NCBI GenBank assembly: GCA_021647365.1
Contig: JAKIUW010000012.1
Location: 1 to 64,000, forward strand
Source: Cocleimonas sp.
Lineage (GTDB): Bacteria; Pseudomonadota; Gammaproteobacteria; Thiotrichales; Thiotrichaceae
Direction: 5' to 3'
DNA length: 64,000 bases
A model generated the notes under the pieces. That model ran no database searches. It was not told the origin of the DNA and saw only the letters and a list, made by a program, of their open reading frames with translations. How positions within the stretch are numbered: the first letter of the stretch is position 1; every line of letters begins with the position of its first letter. Below, one piece after another: positions 24,616-32,959 of the stretch. Both the position numbers and the translations under genes were made by a program.

Positions 24616-26211
24616 CTAAAACTGGTTCATGGTGTTGTCCTCACCTGCTGCTTTCAACGCTGCATCACCCGAGAAGTATTCCTTATGATCATCACCCATA
24701 TCGGACCCTGTCATATTCTGGTGTTTAACACAGGCAATTCCTTCGCGAATCTCTTTTCGTTGAACCGCTTTAACATAGCCTAACATGCCTTGATCACCAA
24801 AGTATTCTTTCGATAAGTTATCCGTTGATAGTGCCGCAGTATGGTAAGTCGGCAAGGTAATGAGATGATGGAATATACCCGCTTCACGCGCACCATCCGC
24901 TTGAAAGGTACGAATTTTCTCATCGGCTGTTTGACCTAATTCAGTTTCATCGTATTTAACGTCCATCAAGTCATTACGATCATAAGCAGACATATCAGAA
25001 CCTGCTTCTGCCATAGCATCAAATACTTGCTGGCGGAAGTTAAGTGTCCAGTTAAACGATGGGCTGTTATTGTAAACCAGTTTTGCATTCGGGATCACTT
25101 CACGTACTGCATTTACCATGCCGCCAATTTGTGTGATATGTGGCTTCTCTGTTTCAATCCAAATAAGGTCAGCGCCGTTTTGTAATGAGGTAATACAATC
25201 CAACACACAACGTGCTTCGCCTGTGCCTTCTTTAAACTGGAAAAGGTTGCTGGGTAAGCGCTTAGGGCGTACTAGCTTACCATTTTGTTTTATTACAAGA
25301 TCACCGTTTTCCATGCTATCCAGCGTCACTTCTTCACAATCCAAGAATGCATTGTATTGGTCGCCTAAATCACCAGGCTCGTTAGTCACTGCAATTTGCT
25401 TGGTTAAGCCAGCGCCGAGTGAGTCGGTGCGGGCAACGATGATGCCGTTATCGATGCCAAGTTCTAAAAAGGCATAGCGAACGGCGCGGATTTTCCCGAG
25501 GAAGTCTTCGTGCGGAACGGTCACTTTGCCGTCTTGATGACCACATTGTTTTTCATCTGATACTTGGTTTTCAATTTGGATACAGCAAGCCCCAGCTTCA
25601 ATCATTTGCTTTGCCATTAAGTAGGTGGCTTCTGCGTTGCCAAAGCCAGCATCAATGTCTGCAATGATCGGCACAACGTGGGTGACATGTCCGTCAATAG
25701 CAGCTTGTACTTCTTTTTCTTTTGCTGAATCACCTGCGCTACGTGCTGCATCTAGCTCTCTAAATAAGCCACCCAGTTCACGCGCATCGGCTTGGCGTAA
25801 GAATGTGTAAAGCTCTTTAATCAACATCGCAACAGATGTTTTTTCATGCATTGATTGGTCAGGCAAAGGACCAAACTCAGAACGAAGCGCTGCAACCATC
25901 CAGCCAGAAAGATATAAATAACGACGGTCTGTTGAACCTTCAAAATGCTTCTTAATCGAAATCATTTTTTGTTGGCCGATAAAACCGTGCCAGCAACCTA
26001 ATGATTGTGTGTATTTTGAGCTATCAGCATCATAAGCATCCATGTCTTTGCGCATGATGTCAGCGGTATATTGTGCTATCGCTATGCCATCTTTGAATTT
26101 ATTTTGTGCGCGCATTCGGGCAACGGACTCTGGGTTAATCGCGTTCCACGAAGCCCCTTGAGCATCTTTGAGAGTTGCTGCTGATTTTATATCGTTCTGG
26201 TATTGTGACAT
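24616..26211 (-). CDS. aceA: Isocitrate lyase
   Basis: Splits isocitrate into glyoxylate and succinate, the first step of the glyoxylate shunt. The 531-residue product is of the longer subfamily found in pseudomonads and relatives. The catalytic loop is DEKQCGHQDGKVTVPHEDF (family KKCGH type); other blocks are WMVAALRSEFGPLPDQS, IADIDAGFGNAEATYLMAKQMIEAGA and YNNSPSFNWTLNF. Start supported by a ribosome site AAGGA about ten bases upstream. The leader can fold so that the start codon is paired (see 26210-26295). Malate synthase is not in the window. AceK and Icd, which set isocitrate supply, are. Confidence 0.96.
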   Translation of the reverse strand: MSQYQNDIKSAATLKDAQGASWNAINPESVARMRAQNKFKDGIAIAQYTADIMRKDMDAYDADSSKYTQSLGCWHGFIGQQKMISIKKHFEGSTDRRYLYLSGWMVAALRSEFGPLPDQSMHEKTSVAMLIKELYTFLRQADARELGGLFRELDAARSAGDSAKEKEVQAAIDGHVTHVVPIIADIDAGFGNAEATYLMAKQMIEAGACCIQIENQVSDEKQCGHQDGKVTVPHEDFLGKIRAVRYAFLELGIDNGIIVARTDSLGAGLTKQIAVTNEPGDLGDQYNAFLDCEEVTLDSMENGDLVIKQNGKLVRPKRLPSNLFQFKEGTGEARCVLDCITSLQNGADLIWIETEKPHITQIGGMVNAVREVIPNAKLVYNNSPSFNWTLNFRQQVFDAMAEAGSDMSAYDRNDLMDVKYDETELGQTADEKIRTFQADGAREAGIFHHLITLPTYHTAALSTDNLSKEYFGDQGMLGYVKAVQRKEIREGIACVKHQNMTGSDMGDDHKEYFSGDAALKAAGEDNTMNQF

Positions 26212-26272
26212 GGGTTTCCATCCTTTATAGAGAGTTTTGTAGTTATAACTACAAAGGTAGAAGGAAACCCAT
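26210..26272 (-). promoter_or_regulatory. Structured aceA leader: stem covering the start codon around a perfect palindrome
   Basis: On the transcript, ATGGGTTTCC (from 26272 down to 26263) can pair perfectly with GGAAACCCAT (26219 to 26210), which includes the A and T of the aceA start codon. The ribosome site would lie in the loop edge. Enclosed is a perfect 20-bp palindrome TTTGTAGTTATAACTACAAA (26236-26255), which could be a protein operator in DNA or a second hairpin in RNA. Both are seen directly; their use in control is inference. Confidence 0.6.
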
Positions 26273-26274
26273 TA

Positions 26275-26295
26275 TTAAACAAGTTTATTGTTTAA
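26275..26295 (-). promoter_or_regulatory. Dyad upstream of aceA, possible operator
   Basis: TTAAACAA (26275-26282) and TTGTTTAA (26288-26295) are perfect inverted arms with a five-base spacer, directly upstream of the structured leader. The AT-rich surroundings suit a promoter region. The regulator is unknown. Confidence 0.4.
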
Positions 26296-26345
26296 ATTTT
26301 TAGTATTATAAAATCATATACTGAGATTGATTAAGTAGTCGTTAT

Positions 26346-27374
26346 TTATATACTACTCTTATTGCGCTTAGCCCACCAATTCCTAGCCATCTCTAAAGCA
26401 TCATCATGGGTGTTTGCTTTATCCATCGTGTACAAGGTGATTGCTGCTGTGCCTATGATGGCACCGACGCCATATTCATCCTCTTCTTCACCGCGCCATA
26501 CTCGGGCTAATTTTTCAGGGTCTAAAACTTTGTCTTTAACGTGGCGTTTGGGAAATAGGGGCGACCACTCTTCTTCGATGGCTTTTTTGTTTTTAATAGA
26601 ACGAACCAGATTAGTCATATCAGGATTCCACTCTGTTTCACCACCATCGCCTTTTATAACAGCCATCGAAGGCTGATTTAGCATTAATGATGCTTCTTGG
26701 TGGGTGTCACGATAGGCAGGATGATGGATACCTTGCATAGAGCAATTTGCACTACAAGGGTTGATTAATCGTGTGAAGGTATTCACCGGTGAGCGCAAAC
26801 CGAGTATCCATTTTAAATTCATGATGCGTGCCAGTTCAGGTAAAAAATCATGTAATGGTAGATACGCAAAGTTATGCGACTTAATATGTTCGCCCGCTTG
26901 CTCAAATGAATTTGCAATGGGAATATTCAGCATTTTGAGTACATCATCGGTGTAAATTCGATTGGCTGTGTGCCCGCCTTCACCGTGTATTAAAACACTA
27001 ATGTCATTTTCAGCTAGCAGCCATAAAGTTAAAATAAACCACGGTAAACGGCGGGCTTTTCCCGCGTAGCTTGACCAATCTAAATCAATCGTTGGCATAT
27101 TTTGAGGAATGCTTAAAACATTGTTGGTTGCATCGACAAAACCTGCTAATTCTTCACTGCTTTCTTCTTGATGACGCATCAGCATCATGAAAGCGCCCAG
27201 TTGCTCTGGTTCAACTTCACCTTTTAAAATCATTGCCATCGACGCTTTGGCTTCATCGTAAGTGAGATTACGTGAACCTGTTTTACCTTTGCCTAGTATG
27301 CGTACATATTGTGCAAAATCATGTTCTGTCGGTGTAGGCTCTGCATCGATGTCAGTATTGGCTTGTTCAGTCAT
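26346..27374 (-). CDS. TrpD2/YbiB-like DNA-binding phosphoribosyltransferase-fold protein
   Basis: The 342-residue product resembles anthranilate phosphoribosyltransferase but of the TrpD2 (YbiB) group: helical N-terminus with RNLTYDEAKASMAMILKGEVEPEQLGAFMMLMRHQEESSEELAGF, then LDWSSYAGKARRLPWF in place of the usual GTGGD phosphate-binding sequence, and LIHGEGGHTANRIYT. Loss of the canonical GTGGD motif argues against tryptophan synthesis. YbiB-type proteins bind nucleic acid and are linked to the SOS response in E. coli. Monocistronic on the minus strand, 134 bases before aceA start region. Confidence 0.82.
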   Translation of the reverse strand: MTEQANTDIDAEPTPTEHDFAQYVRILGKGKTGSRNLTYDEAKASMAMILKGEVEPEQLGAFMMLMRHQEESSEELAGFVDATNNVLSIPQNMPTIDLDWSSYAGKARRLPWFILTLWLLAENDISVLIHGEGGHTANRIYTDDVLKMLNIPIANSFEQAGEHIKSHNFAYLPLHDFLPELARIMNLKWILGLRSPVNTFTRLINPCSANCSMQGIHHPAYRDTHQEASLMLNQPSMAVIKGDGGETEWNPDMTNLVRSIKNKKAIEEEWSPLFPKRHVKDKVLDPEKLARVWRGEEEDEYGVGAIIGTAAITLYTMDKANTHDDALEMARNWWAKRNKSSI

Positions 27375-27489
27375 GGTAATCCTAAATATTGAAGCTGGAT
27401 CGCTATTTTAGATAAATTACAAAGAAAAGAAAGCGCCATTTTTTTTTTAGGGTTTTTGAGTGAAATTTAAAAGCGTTGATTGTTTCACA

Positions 27490-28461
27490 TTACCAGGCTG
27501 ATTTACTCAACCAAAAATCCAAACCTTGTGCATTAAGTTTGGTGTCAAAATCTATATTCTTTTCATAGAATGCTCTGGATTCTATAGCGCCCATTTCATC
27601 AATGGTATCTAATAAATAATCTTTAAGTTTTTGTTGAATATAATCAACACGATTTTCAGAGTTTTTGTCCTTACCCGTAAAATACTCTTGTGCATCCAAC
27701 GCAATATTTGCAAATTGTCGCACACTGCGTTTTAGTTGCTTAACAATTTCAGGAGTAGGGGTGATCTCCCCAAAATGAGTGAGGTACATGATTTCAGGCT
27801 TTAGCGACATCAAACAATCAATGCTCTGTAGTAGCGAACCAGGGTCAAATTGCACAGGCGTAGTCGCCGCAAATATCAAACGGCCTTGTTTAGTCATCAG
27901 TTGCGGATAACCAATGCCAAACGTATCTCCTGTGAAAATGCTTTTACTTTGTATGTCATAAACACAAAAATGATGACGTGCATGACCGGGCGTATCGTAA
28001 AACTCTAACTCACGTCCATTAAAATCAACTTTGAAAAAACCAGGCGCTTCAATCACGCGTGAAGCATCAACAGGACGAATTTCACCGTAAAATTTTTTAA
28101 ACAGTTTCTCACCATAAACGGCGATTGTCCCAGCAATCAATTTACTCGGGTCAATCATATGCGCCGCACCAAAAGGATGTACGATTAACTTTGCATTTTT
28201 ACAGCGATGCATAAACTCACCTGCACCACCCGCATGATCAAGATGAACATGGGTGGGGATGACATAAGCTACATCATCAAAGCTTAAACCTTTTGATGCC
28301 AGTACTTCGTCGACATAAGGCACACTATGCGTCGTACCTGTTTCAATAATGGCAACTTGCCCCGCTTGTTCTAATAGGTAGATGCTAGCAATGCCTGATT
28401 GTGCATATTCGGCATCTATCATGGTGATGCCGTGATTGTAGTTTTTGTTGTTTCTATTCAT
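27490..28461 (-). CDS. Metallo-beta-lactamase-fold hydrolase
   Basis: The 323-residue product has the metal-binding signature THVHLDHAGGAGEF near residue 70, further histidines in DTPGHARHHFCVYD and GDTFGIGYP, and LTHFGEITPT near the end, so both zinc or iron ligands sets are present. No signal peptide; cytoplasmic. A C-terminal helical extension of about 100 residues follows the core. The substrate is not evident: candidates are glyoxalase-II-like thioesters or flavodiiron-type roles. A repeat pair lies 45 bases upstream. Confidence 0.85.
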   Translation of the reverse strand: MNRNNKNYNHGITMIDAEYAQSGIASIYLLEQAGQVAIIETGTTHSVPYVDEVLASKGLSFDDVAYVIPTHVHLDHAGGAGEFMHRCKNAKLIVHPFGAAHMIDPSKLIAGTIAVYGEKLFKKFYGEIRPVDASRVIEAPGFFKVDFNGRELEFYDTPGHARHHFCVYDIQSKSIFTGDTFGIGYPQLMTKQGRLIFAATTPVQFDPGSLLQSIDCLMSLKPEIMYLTHFGEITPTPEIVKQLKRSVRQFANIALDAQEYFTGKDKNSENRVDYIQQKLKDYLLDTIDEMGAIESRAFYEKNIDFDTKLNAQGLDFWLSKSAW

Positions 28462-28505
28462 GTTCTTTTTTATAGACTAAATTTACTATTAATATCATTA
28501 ATTTT

Positions 28506-28571
28506 CACACCCCCTTACTTTTACATGATGTTTCAGTAAAGATGAAATATCATGTAAAAGTAGGGGGGGGG
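28506..28571. repeat. Dispersed element, inverted pair (TAC variant, eroded)
   Basis: Arms at 28506-28524 (five C then TTAC) and 28554-28571 (nine G, GTAT instead of GTGTGC). The CATGATG/CATCATG-type extensions toward the loop are kept. Outer ends have decayed relative to the consensus. Confidence 0.85.
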
Positions 28572-28844
28572 TATCATTAAAAAAAATAAAGATAAATATA
28601 TTGTTATTAACTACTTATGCATGTTTCACGCAATACACTTTGCGTGATGGATTTTTCATCAAAAGTATTTGGAATGCTAGCTTTTTTCTTCAAAATATCT
28701 GCAATTAACCTTGGTTCATAAAAGTTTGTAGTGAACTATGATAACAGTAGCTGACAAGCAGGCTATATTATATATCTGATAAGCGATAGAAATGTTATTT
28801 AACATAATATACATTATGCGCAGTTATTGCGAAATAGGAGAGAA

Positions 28845-28864
28845 GCACGCCCCCCGACTTTTAC
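28845..28864. repeat. Dispersed element, single copy (GAC variant)
   Basis: GCACGCCCCCCGACTTTTAC followed by ATGATG, 19 bases beyond the tatD stop. Two substitutions relative to the consensus. Confidence 0.85.
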
Positions 28865-28882
28865 ATGATGTTTAAACTGTTT

Positions 28883-29659
28883 CTATCCTAGTTTAAATAA
28901 TCTATTGAAGTTCTCTGTCGATACCTTTGCGATATGTTCGTAGCTACAGCCACGCAAATCTGCCATTTTTTCTGCAACGTATTTCACATATGCTGGTTGG
29001 TTTGGTTTTCCGCGTTTTGGTACTGGTGCTAACCACGGTGAATCTGTTTCTATTAAAAACTTATCTTCTGGGACTTTCTGCGCAACATCCTGCAGTTCTT
29101 TTGCTGAGTTAAATGAAACAATGCCGGAGAATGAAATGTAAAAGTTTAAATCCATCGCTTGTTTGGCCGTTTCCCAATCTTCGGCAAAACAATGCATCAC
29201 GCCGCCTACTTTATCGGCATTTTCTTCTTTTAGGATTCTAATCGTGTCTGCTCGTGCTGAGCGTGTGTGAATGATTAATGGTTTTTGTATTTTTATCGCA
29301 GCTCGAATATGGTTTCGGAACATATCATGCTGCCATGTCATATCATCATCTTCACAACGAAAGTTGTCTAACCCCGTCTCTCCAATGGCGATAACTTCTT
29401 TGTGTTGGGCTAATTCAACCAGTTCAGCAACGCTGGGTGCGTAAGATTCTTTGTGTGTGGGATGCACTCCTACCGAACAGTAGATATTCGGGTGATTTTG
29501 CGCAGGCTTTAAAACATCTTGAAAATGCTCTGTGTCGATACAAACACATAAGAATTGGCTAACATCAAAATCTTTTGCAGCTTCAATCATCTCTGAAAAA
29601 TTATTGTTGAATAGCGTGAGATCTATTTTATCAAGGTGGCAGTGAGAATCTGTCAGCAT
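28883..29659 (-). CDS. tatD: TatD-family metal-dependent hydrolase
   Basis: The 258-residue TIM-barrel hydrolase begins MLTDSHCHLDKIDL with the HxH metal motif. Other ligands are in AIGETGLDNFRCEDD, HTRSARADT, GVMHCFAEDWE and LIETDSPWLAPVPKRGKPN. TatD-family enzymes are 3'-5' DNases or tRNA-processing-type phosphodiesterases. Position at the end of the tmk-holB-pilZ block is typical for gammaproteobacteria. A single repeat copy stands on each side of the gene. Confidence 0.94.
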   Translation of the reverse strand: MLTDSHCHLDKIDLTLFNNNFSEMIEAAKDFDVSQFLCVCIDTEHFQDVLKPAQNHPNIYCSVGVHPTHKESYAPSVAELVELAQHKEVIAIGETGLDNFRCEDDDMTWQHDMFRNHIRAAIKIQKPLIIHTRSARADTIRILKEENADKVGGVMHCFAEDWETAKQAMDLNFYISFSGIVSFNSAKELQDVAQKVPEDKFLIETDSPWLAPVPKRGKPNQPAYVKYVAEKMADLRGCSYEHIAKVSTENFNRLFKLG

Positions 29660-29722
29660 TTGGCTTGAATATCCGTATTATTTAAATTAAAGCACGGATT
29701 ATAGATATAAGAGATGTAAAAA

Positions 29723-29742
29723 GCACACCCCCCTACTTTTAC
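29723..29742. repeat. Dispersed element, single copy (TAC variant)
   Basis: Perfect GCACACCCCCCTACTTTTAC plus ATGATG, between pilZ and tatD. Confidence 0.9.
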
Positions 29743-29795
29743 ATGATGATTTTATTTAAGCCTTTGAACATACTTTAGTAAAATCATACCATTAA

Positions 29796-30185
29796 TTAAT
29801 AGAAACGCACCAAGGGTGGAACATTTGCACGATTTCCCAGCATTGTTTCGATGATTAGTTTTACCTTTGCTTTTGTTGTACCTGCAAATTGTATTCCAAG
29901 GCCCTGCGTGCCTCTTTCACAAGATTTTGGCGCAATCCAAACAACTTTGCCTGGGATGGCTAACTTTTTACTATTTGACTGTAATTGCATTGATACAACA
30001 ACTTCATCACCAAATACTAGGCTAGAATCCTTTGTAGGAACAAATATTGCGCCCCCACGAATAAAAGGCATATAGCTTGAATGTAATGCGGCATCGTCTT
30101 TTAGTACTAAATTTAAAAGTGTACGTTGAGGTTTTATCTCTTCAACTACTGCGGCTTCTGGGGTGCTTTGTGGTTCAGTATTCAT
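29796..30185 (-). CDS. pilZ: PilZ-domain protein
   Basis: The 129-residue product is the stand-alone PilZ of type IV pilus biogenesis, usually located after holB as here. Seen: TLLNLVLKDDAALHSSYMPFIRGGAIFVPT, VVVSMQLQSNSKKLAIPGKVVWI and GLGIQFAG. The RxxxR and D/NxSxxG c-di-GMP motifs are absent, as in the Pseudomonas/Xanthomonas PilZ of this locus, so nucleotide binding is not expected. It acts with FimX/PilB type partners in relatives; those are not in the window. Confidence 0.9.
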   Translation of the reverse strand: MNTEPQSTPEAAVVEEIKPQRTLLNLVLKDDAALHSSYMPFIRGGAIFVPTKDSSLVFGDEVVVSMQLQSNSKKLAIPGKVVWIAPKSCERGTQGLGIQFAGTTKAKVKLIIETMLGNRANVPPLVRFY

Positions 30186-30228
30186 AATCTATTTTATAAT
30201 TATTATTAATATTGTAAGGAATGTAAGT

Positions 30229-31230
30229 TTACGATTCGTTCGTAGAACTAGCCTGTAGCCACAACAGTAACATGTTTTCAACAAAAATTAGAGAATTAAC
30301 AGATGTATGGATGTATTGCTTTTGTGCAATCAGTTGTTGATATAAGTCCCACTGTTTTTGATCTGGAATAATTCTCTCAAGCTTACTCAATATCTCGCTA
30401 TTGTAACCTTGATTTATTTCACTTTTTTGCGTTGAAGTTACTCTTGATTTAATCAGTGTCTGTAGCCATCTAATCTGCCAATTTAGCAATGTTTGGGGAT
30501 CAAATTTTTCCCAGTTTTTTGCGACTTCTGTGATTGGCTTTTGTTTTAGGCAACTTGCCAAAAGCTGATTGCCAAATTCTTCTTTGCTTTGTATTTCCTC
30601 ATCACTGATAGCAAGTGCGGTTAATGGTTGCCCATTCGCCATATCAAGTAACTCTTCTGCTTGCGTAAGCTCTGGTGACTGTGATTTTAGCCATGATAAT
30701 GCCTGATTTTTTTCAGGTGTTGTTAGTGTTAATAACTGGCAGCGGCTCTTAATTGTGGGGAGAATTTTCCCTAAGTTTGTCGCAACTAATATTATAACGG
30801 TATTATCCGCTGGTTCTTCCAATGATTTTAAAAGGCTATTGGCCGCATTTTGATTCATGCGCTCAATGGGGTTTATCATAATCACGCGATAACCTTGGAA
30901 GCTACGCGTGTAATTAATAAATTCTGATAACTGCCTTATTTGATCCACACTGATTTGCTGTTTATCTTCTAATAGCTCTATCTGCATAAAATCAGGGTTG
31001 GCATTCGCGTGGTAAGTTTTACATGATTGGCAGTTTTGACATGCTTTATTATTAACAGGCGCGGTGCACAACAAAGATGTTGCAATTTTTTTAGCAAAAT
31101 CAAGTTTACCCGTTCCGTCAGCACCCACTAATAATAACGCATGAGGCAAGTGGTCTTGTGATCTAGCTGTCGTGAACTTATCCCATGATGTTTCATGCCA
31201 AGGGTATTCAGGGTTGGTGGAGGTCTTCAT
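30229..31230 (-). CDS. holB: DNA polymerase III subunit delta'
   Basis: Clamp-loader subunit of the replicative polymerase. The 333-residue product has the AAA+ P-loop GADGTGKLDFAKKIA (about 37-50), a four-cysteine zinc module (CTAPVNNKACQNCQSCKTYH), the helicase-like block ISVDQIRQL, and the sensor region NAANSLLKSLEEP and KSRCQ. C-terminal helical collar follows. Ten bases after tmk, in the usual tmk-holB-pilZ-tatD order. Confidence 0.94.
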   Translation of the reverse strand: MKTSTNPEYPWHETSWDKFTTARSQDHLPHALLLVGADGTGKLDFAKKIATSLLCTAPVNNKACQNCQSCKTYHANANPDFMQIELLEDKQQISVDQIRQLSEFINYTRSFQGYRVIMINPIERMNQNAANSLLKSLEEPADNTVIILVATNLGKILPTIKSRCQLLTLTTPEKNQALSWLKSQSPELTQAEELLDMANGQPLTALAISDEEIQSKEEFGNQLLASCLKQKPITEVAKNWEKFDPQTLLNWQIRWLQTLIKSRVTSTQKSEINQGYNSEILSKLERIIPDQKQWDLYQQLIAQKQYIHTSVNSLIFVENMLLLWLQASSTNES

Positions 31231-31239
31231 CGGTGGTAT

Positions 31240-31872
31240 TTAGAATGTTAAGTCATCTAAAACACTGCTGATCTGTTGCTGTACAGTTTCAAGATCATAT
31301 TGTGCATTGATGATTCTATAGCGGGCTTTATCAGATTCTGCCATTTTAAGATATTGAGCTCTTACACGATTAAAGAAGTCGATATGTTGTTGCTCAAAGC
31401 GGTCTGTCTCTCCCCTGCTTTGTGCGCGGGCTAAACCAATATCGGCTTCTAAATCAAACAGAAACGTATAATCAGGGCGTAAATCATCTTGAACAAAGGT
31501 TTCAAGTTGCGCAATTTTGTTTAAATCTATACCGCGTCCCGCACCTTGGTAGGCGTAACTCGCATCGGTAAAACGATCACACAATACCCATTTTCCTTGT
31601 TCTAAGGCAGGAATTATCTTTCGGTGTAAATGTTCTGCGCGTGCGCCAAACATGAGTAATAATTCTGTTGTGTGATGCATTTCAGGTAGGTCTTTTGAGA
31701 TAAGAATCTCTCGAATTGCCTCGCCCGTTGTTGTTCCGCCAGGTTCTCGTGTCAGTAGTATCTCATGCCCTGCTTCTTGGAGTTTGTCGGCGATAAAGGC
31801 AATATTGGTGGTTTTACCTGCGCCTTCTACCCCTTCAAAGGTGATAAACAAACCTTGTTTATTCTTAGACAC
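31240..31872 (-). CDS. tmk: Thymidylate kinase
   Basis: Phosphorylates dTMP to dTDP. The 210-residue product has P-loop FEGVEGAGKTTNI, the DR(F/Y) motif DRFTDASYAYQGAGRG, and a lid region LARAQSRGETDRFEQQ. It begins one base after the mltG stop, suggesting translational coupling. Confidence 0.95.
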   Translation of the reverse strand: MSKNKQGLFITFEGVEGAGKTTNIAFIADKLQEAGHEILLTREPGGTTTGEAIREILISKDLPEMHHTTELLLMFGARAEHLHRKIIPALEQGKWVLCDRFTDASYAYQGAGRGIDLNKIAQLETFVQDDLRPDYTFLFDLEADIGLARAQSRGETDRFEQQHIDFFNRVRAQYLKMAESDKARYRIINAQYDLETVQQQISSVLDDLTF

Positions 31873-32907
31873 CTATTTACCACCTTTGTAGCGGCTGGCT
31901 TTTCCACCTAATAAATACTTTATCACTGCTTTTTTATGTTCGCTGTAAGTCTTTGAAAAATATGATTTTCCGTTGCCTTTCGCAACAAAATATAATATAT
32001 CACCTTCCGCGGGATTAAAGGCTGCTTTTATTGATGCTGCACTTGGCGTAGCAATCGGTGTTGGGGTAAGTCCTTTTCGTGTGTAGGTATTGAAAGGCGT
32101 ATCTTGTTTTAAATCTTTTTTGCGAATATTGCCTTTGTATTTATCGCCCATACCGTAGATAACGGTTGGGTCGGTTTGTAACAACATACCCTTTTTTAAA
32201 CGATTGATAAATACACGAGCTACTTTGCCTCTATCGTCGGGGTGCCCAGTTTCTTTTTCGATAATGGAAGCTAAGATCAAAGCATCGTAAGGTGTTTTTA
32301 TACCTTTATACTTTGTTCTATCTTGCCACTCTTTGTCTAAAGCTTTTAACATGGCATTGTGGCTACGTTGTAAAAACTGTAGATCAGTTGTTCCTCTGGG
32401 ATAGCTAAAAGTATCAGGGAAAAACCAGCCTTCGGGTTGGTGCTGTTTATACTTTGTATCCAGTTTTGACATGATGTTTTTATAATCATTATCAGAGAGT
32501 GTCTGCTTTAGATTTTTATCTGCTTTGATTATGGCAATGATCCCTTTAAATTGGCCACCTTCAGGAATCTGCGTTTGATATTGTAACGTCTTACCTTTGA
32601 TAAATAATGACAATATCGCTTCAGGCGTCATCCCTTTCTCAAGCTTGTACTCACCTGCTTTAATATTTATTTTTTTCTTATCGAACTTGGCCAAAAATAA
32701 GAAAAGAAATGCAGGTTTTAGTATGTTTTTAGATTCTAGTTCTTTAGAAACAGTACGGATATTACTGCCTTTTTTTATTTCAAAGACTTCAACATCTTCT
32801 GCCAATGTGAATTGCTGAAACTCCGTGTACTGAGTGTAGGCATAGAATGCTACACCACCAACAATTATTAGAACTAGCGGTAATAAAACCTTAAAAAAGA
32901 ACTTCAT
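31873..32907 (-). CDS. mltG: Endolytic murein transglycosylase MltG
   Basis: Cuts nascent peptidoglycan strands in the inner membrane. The 344-residue product has an N-terminal membrane helix (VLLPLVLIIVGGVAFYAYT, about 6-25), a LysM-like segment, and the YceG core with the catalytic glutamate in IIEKETGHPDDRGKVARVF, followed by RLKKGMLLQTDPTVIYGMG, NTYTRKGLTPTPIATPS and DILYFVAKG. Sits between fabF and tmk. pabC, often found between fabF and mltG, is missing. Confidence 0.95.
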   Translation of the reverse strand: MKFFFKVLLPLVLIIVGGVAFYAYTQYTEFQQFTLAEDVEVFEIKKGSNIRTVSKELESKNILKPAFLFLFLAKFDKKKINIKAGEYKLEKGMTPEAILSLFIKGKTLQYQTQIPEGGQFKGIIAIIKADKNLKQTLSDNDYKNIMSKLDTKYKQHQPEGWFFPDTFSYPRGTTDLQFLQRSHNAMLKALDKEWQDRTKYKGIKTPYDALILASIIEKETGHPDDRGKVARVFINRLKKGMLLQTDPTVIYGMGDKYKGNIRKKDLKQDTPFNTYTRKGLTPTPIATPSAASIKAAFNPAEGDILYFVAKGNGKSYFSKTYSEHKKAVIKYLLGGKASRYKGGK

Positions 32908-32959
32908 GCTTGTAACCTGCTACAAAACTTCGGCAAAAACTTTTACAAAAGAAAACACA

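Larger units (their letters stand above)
28462..28882. other. 421-base intergenic region between the MBL gene and tatD
   Basis: No convincing gene. It contains the repeat pair at 28506-28571, a hairpin TCACGCA/TGCGTGA at 28626-28647 followed by a short T run (possible operator or weak terminator), and a single repeat copy at 28845-28864. The rest is AT-rich sequence in which I see nothing further. Confidence 0.6.

Noticed and set aside
28626..28647. Confident terminator in the 28.6 kb gap
   Set aside because: The seven-base stem is followed by TGGATTTTTC rather than a direct T tract and no plus-strand gene precedes it; kept only as a note.
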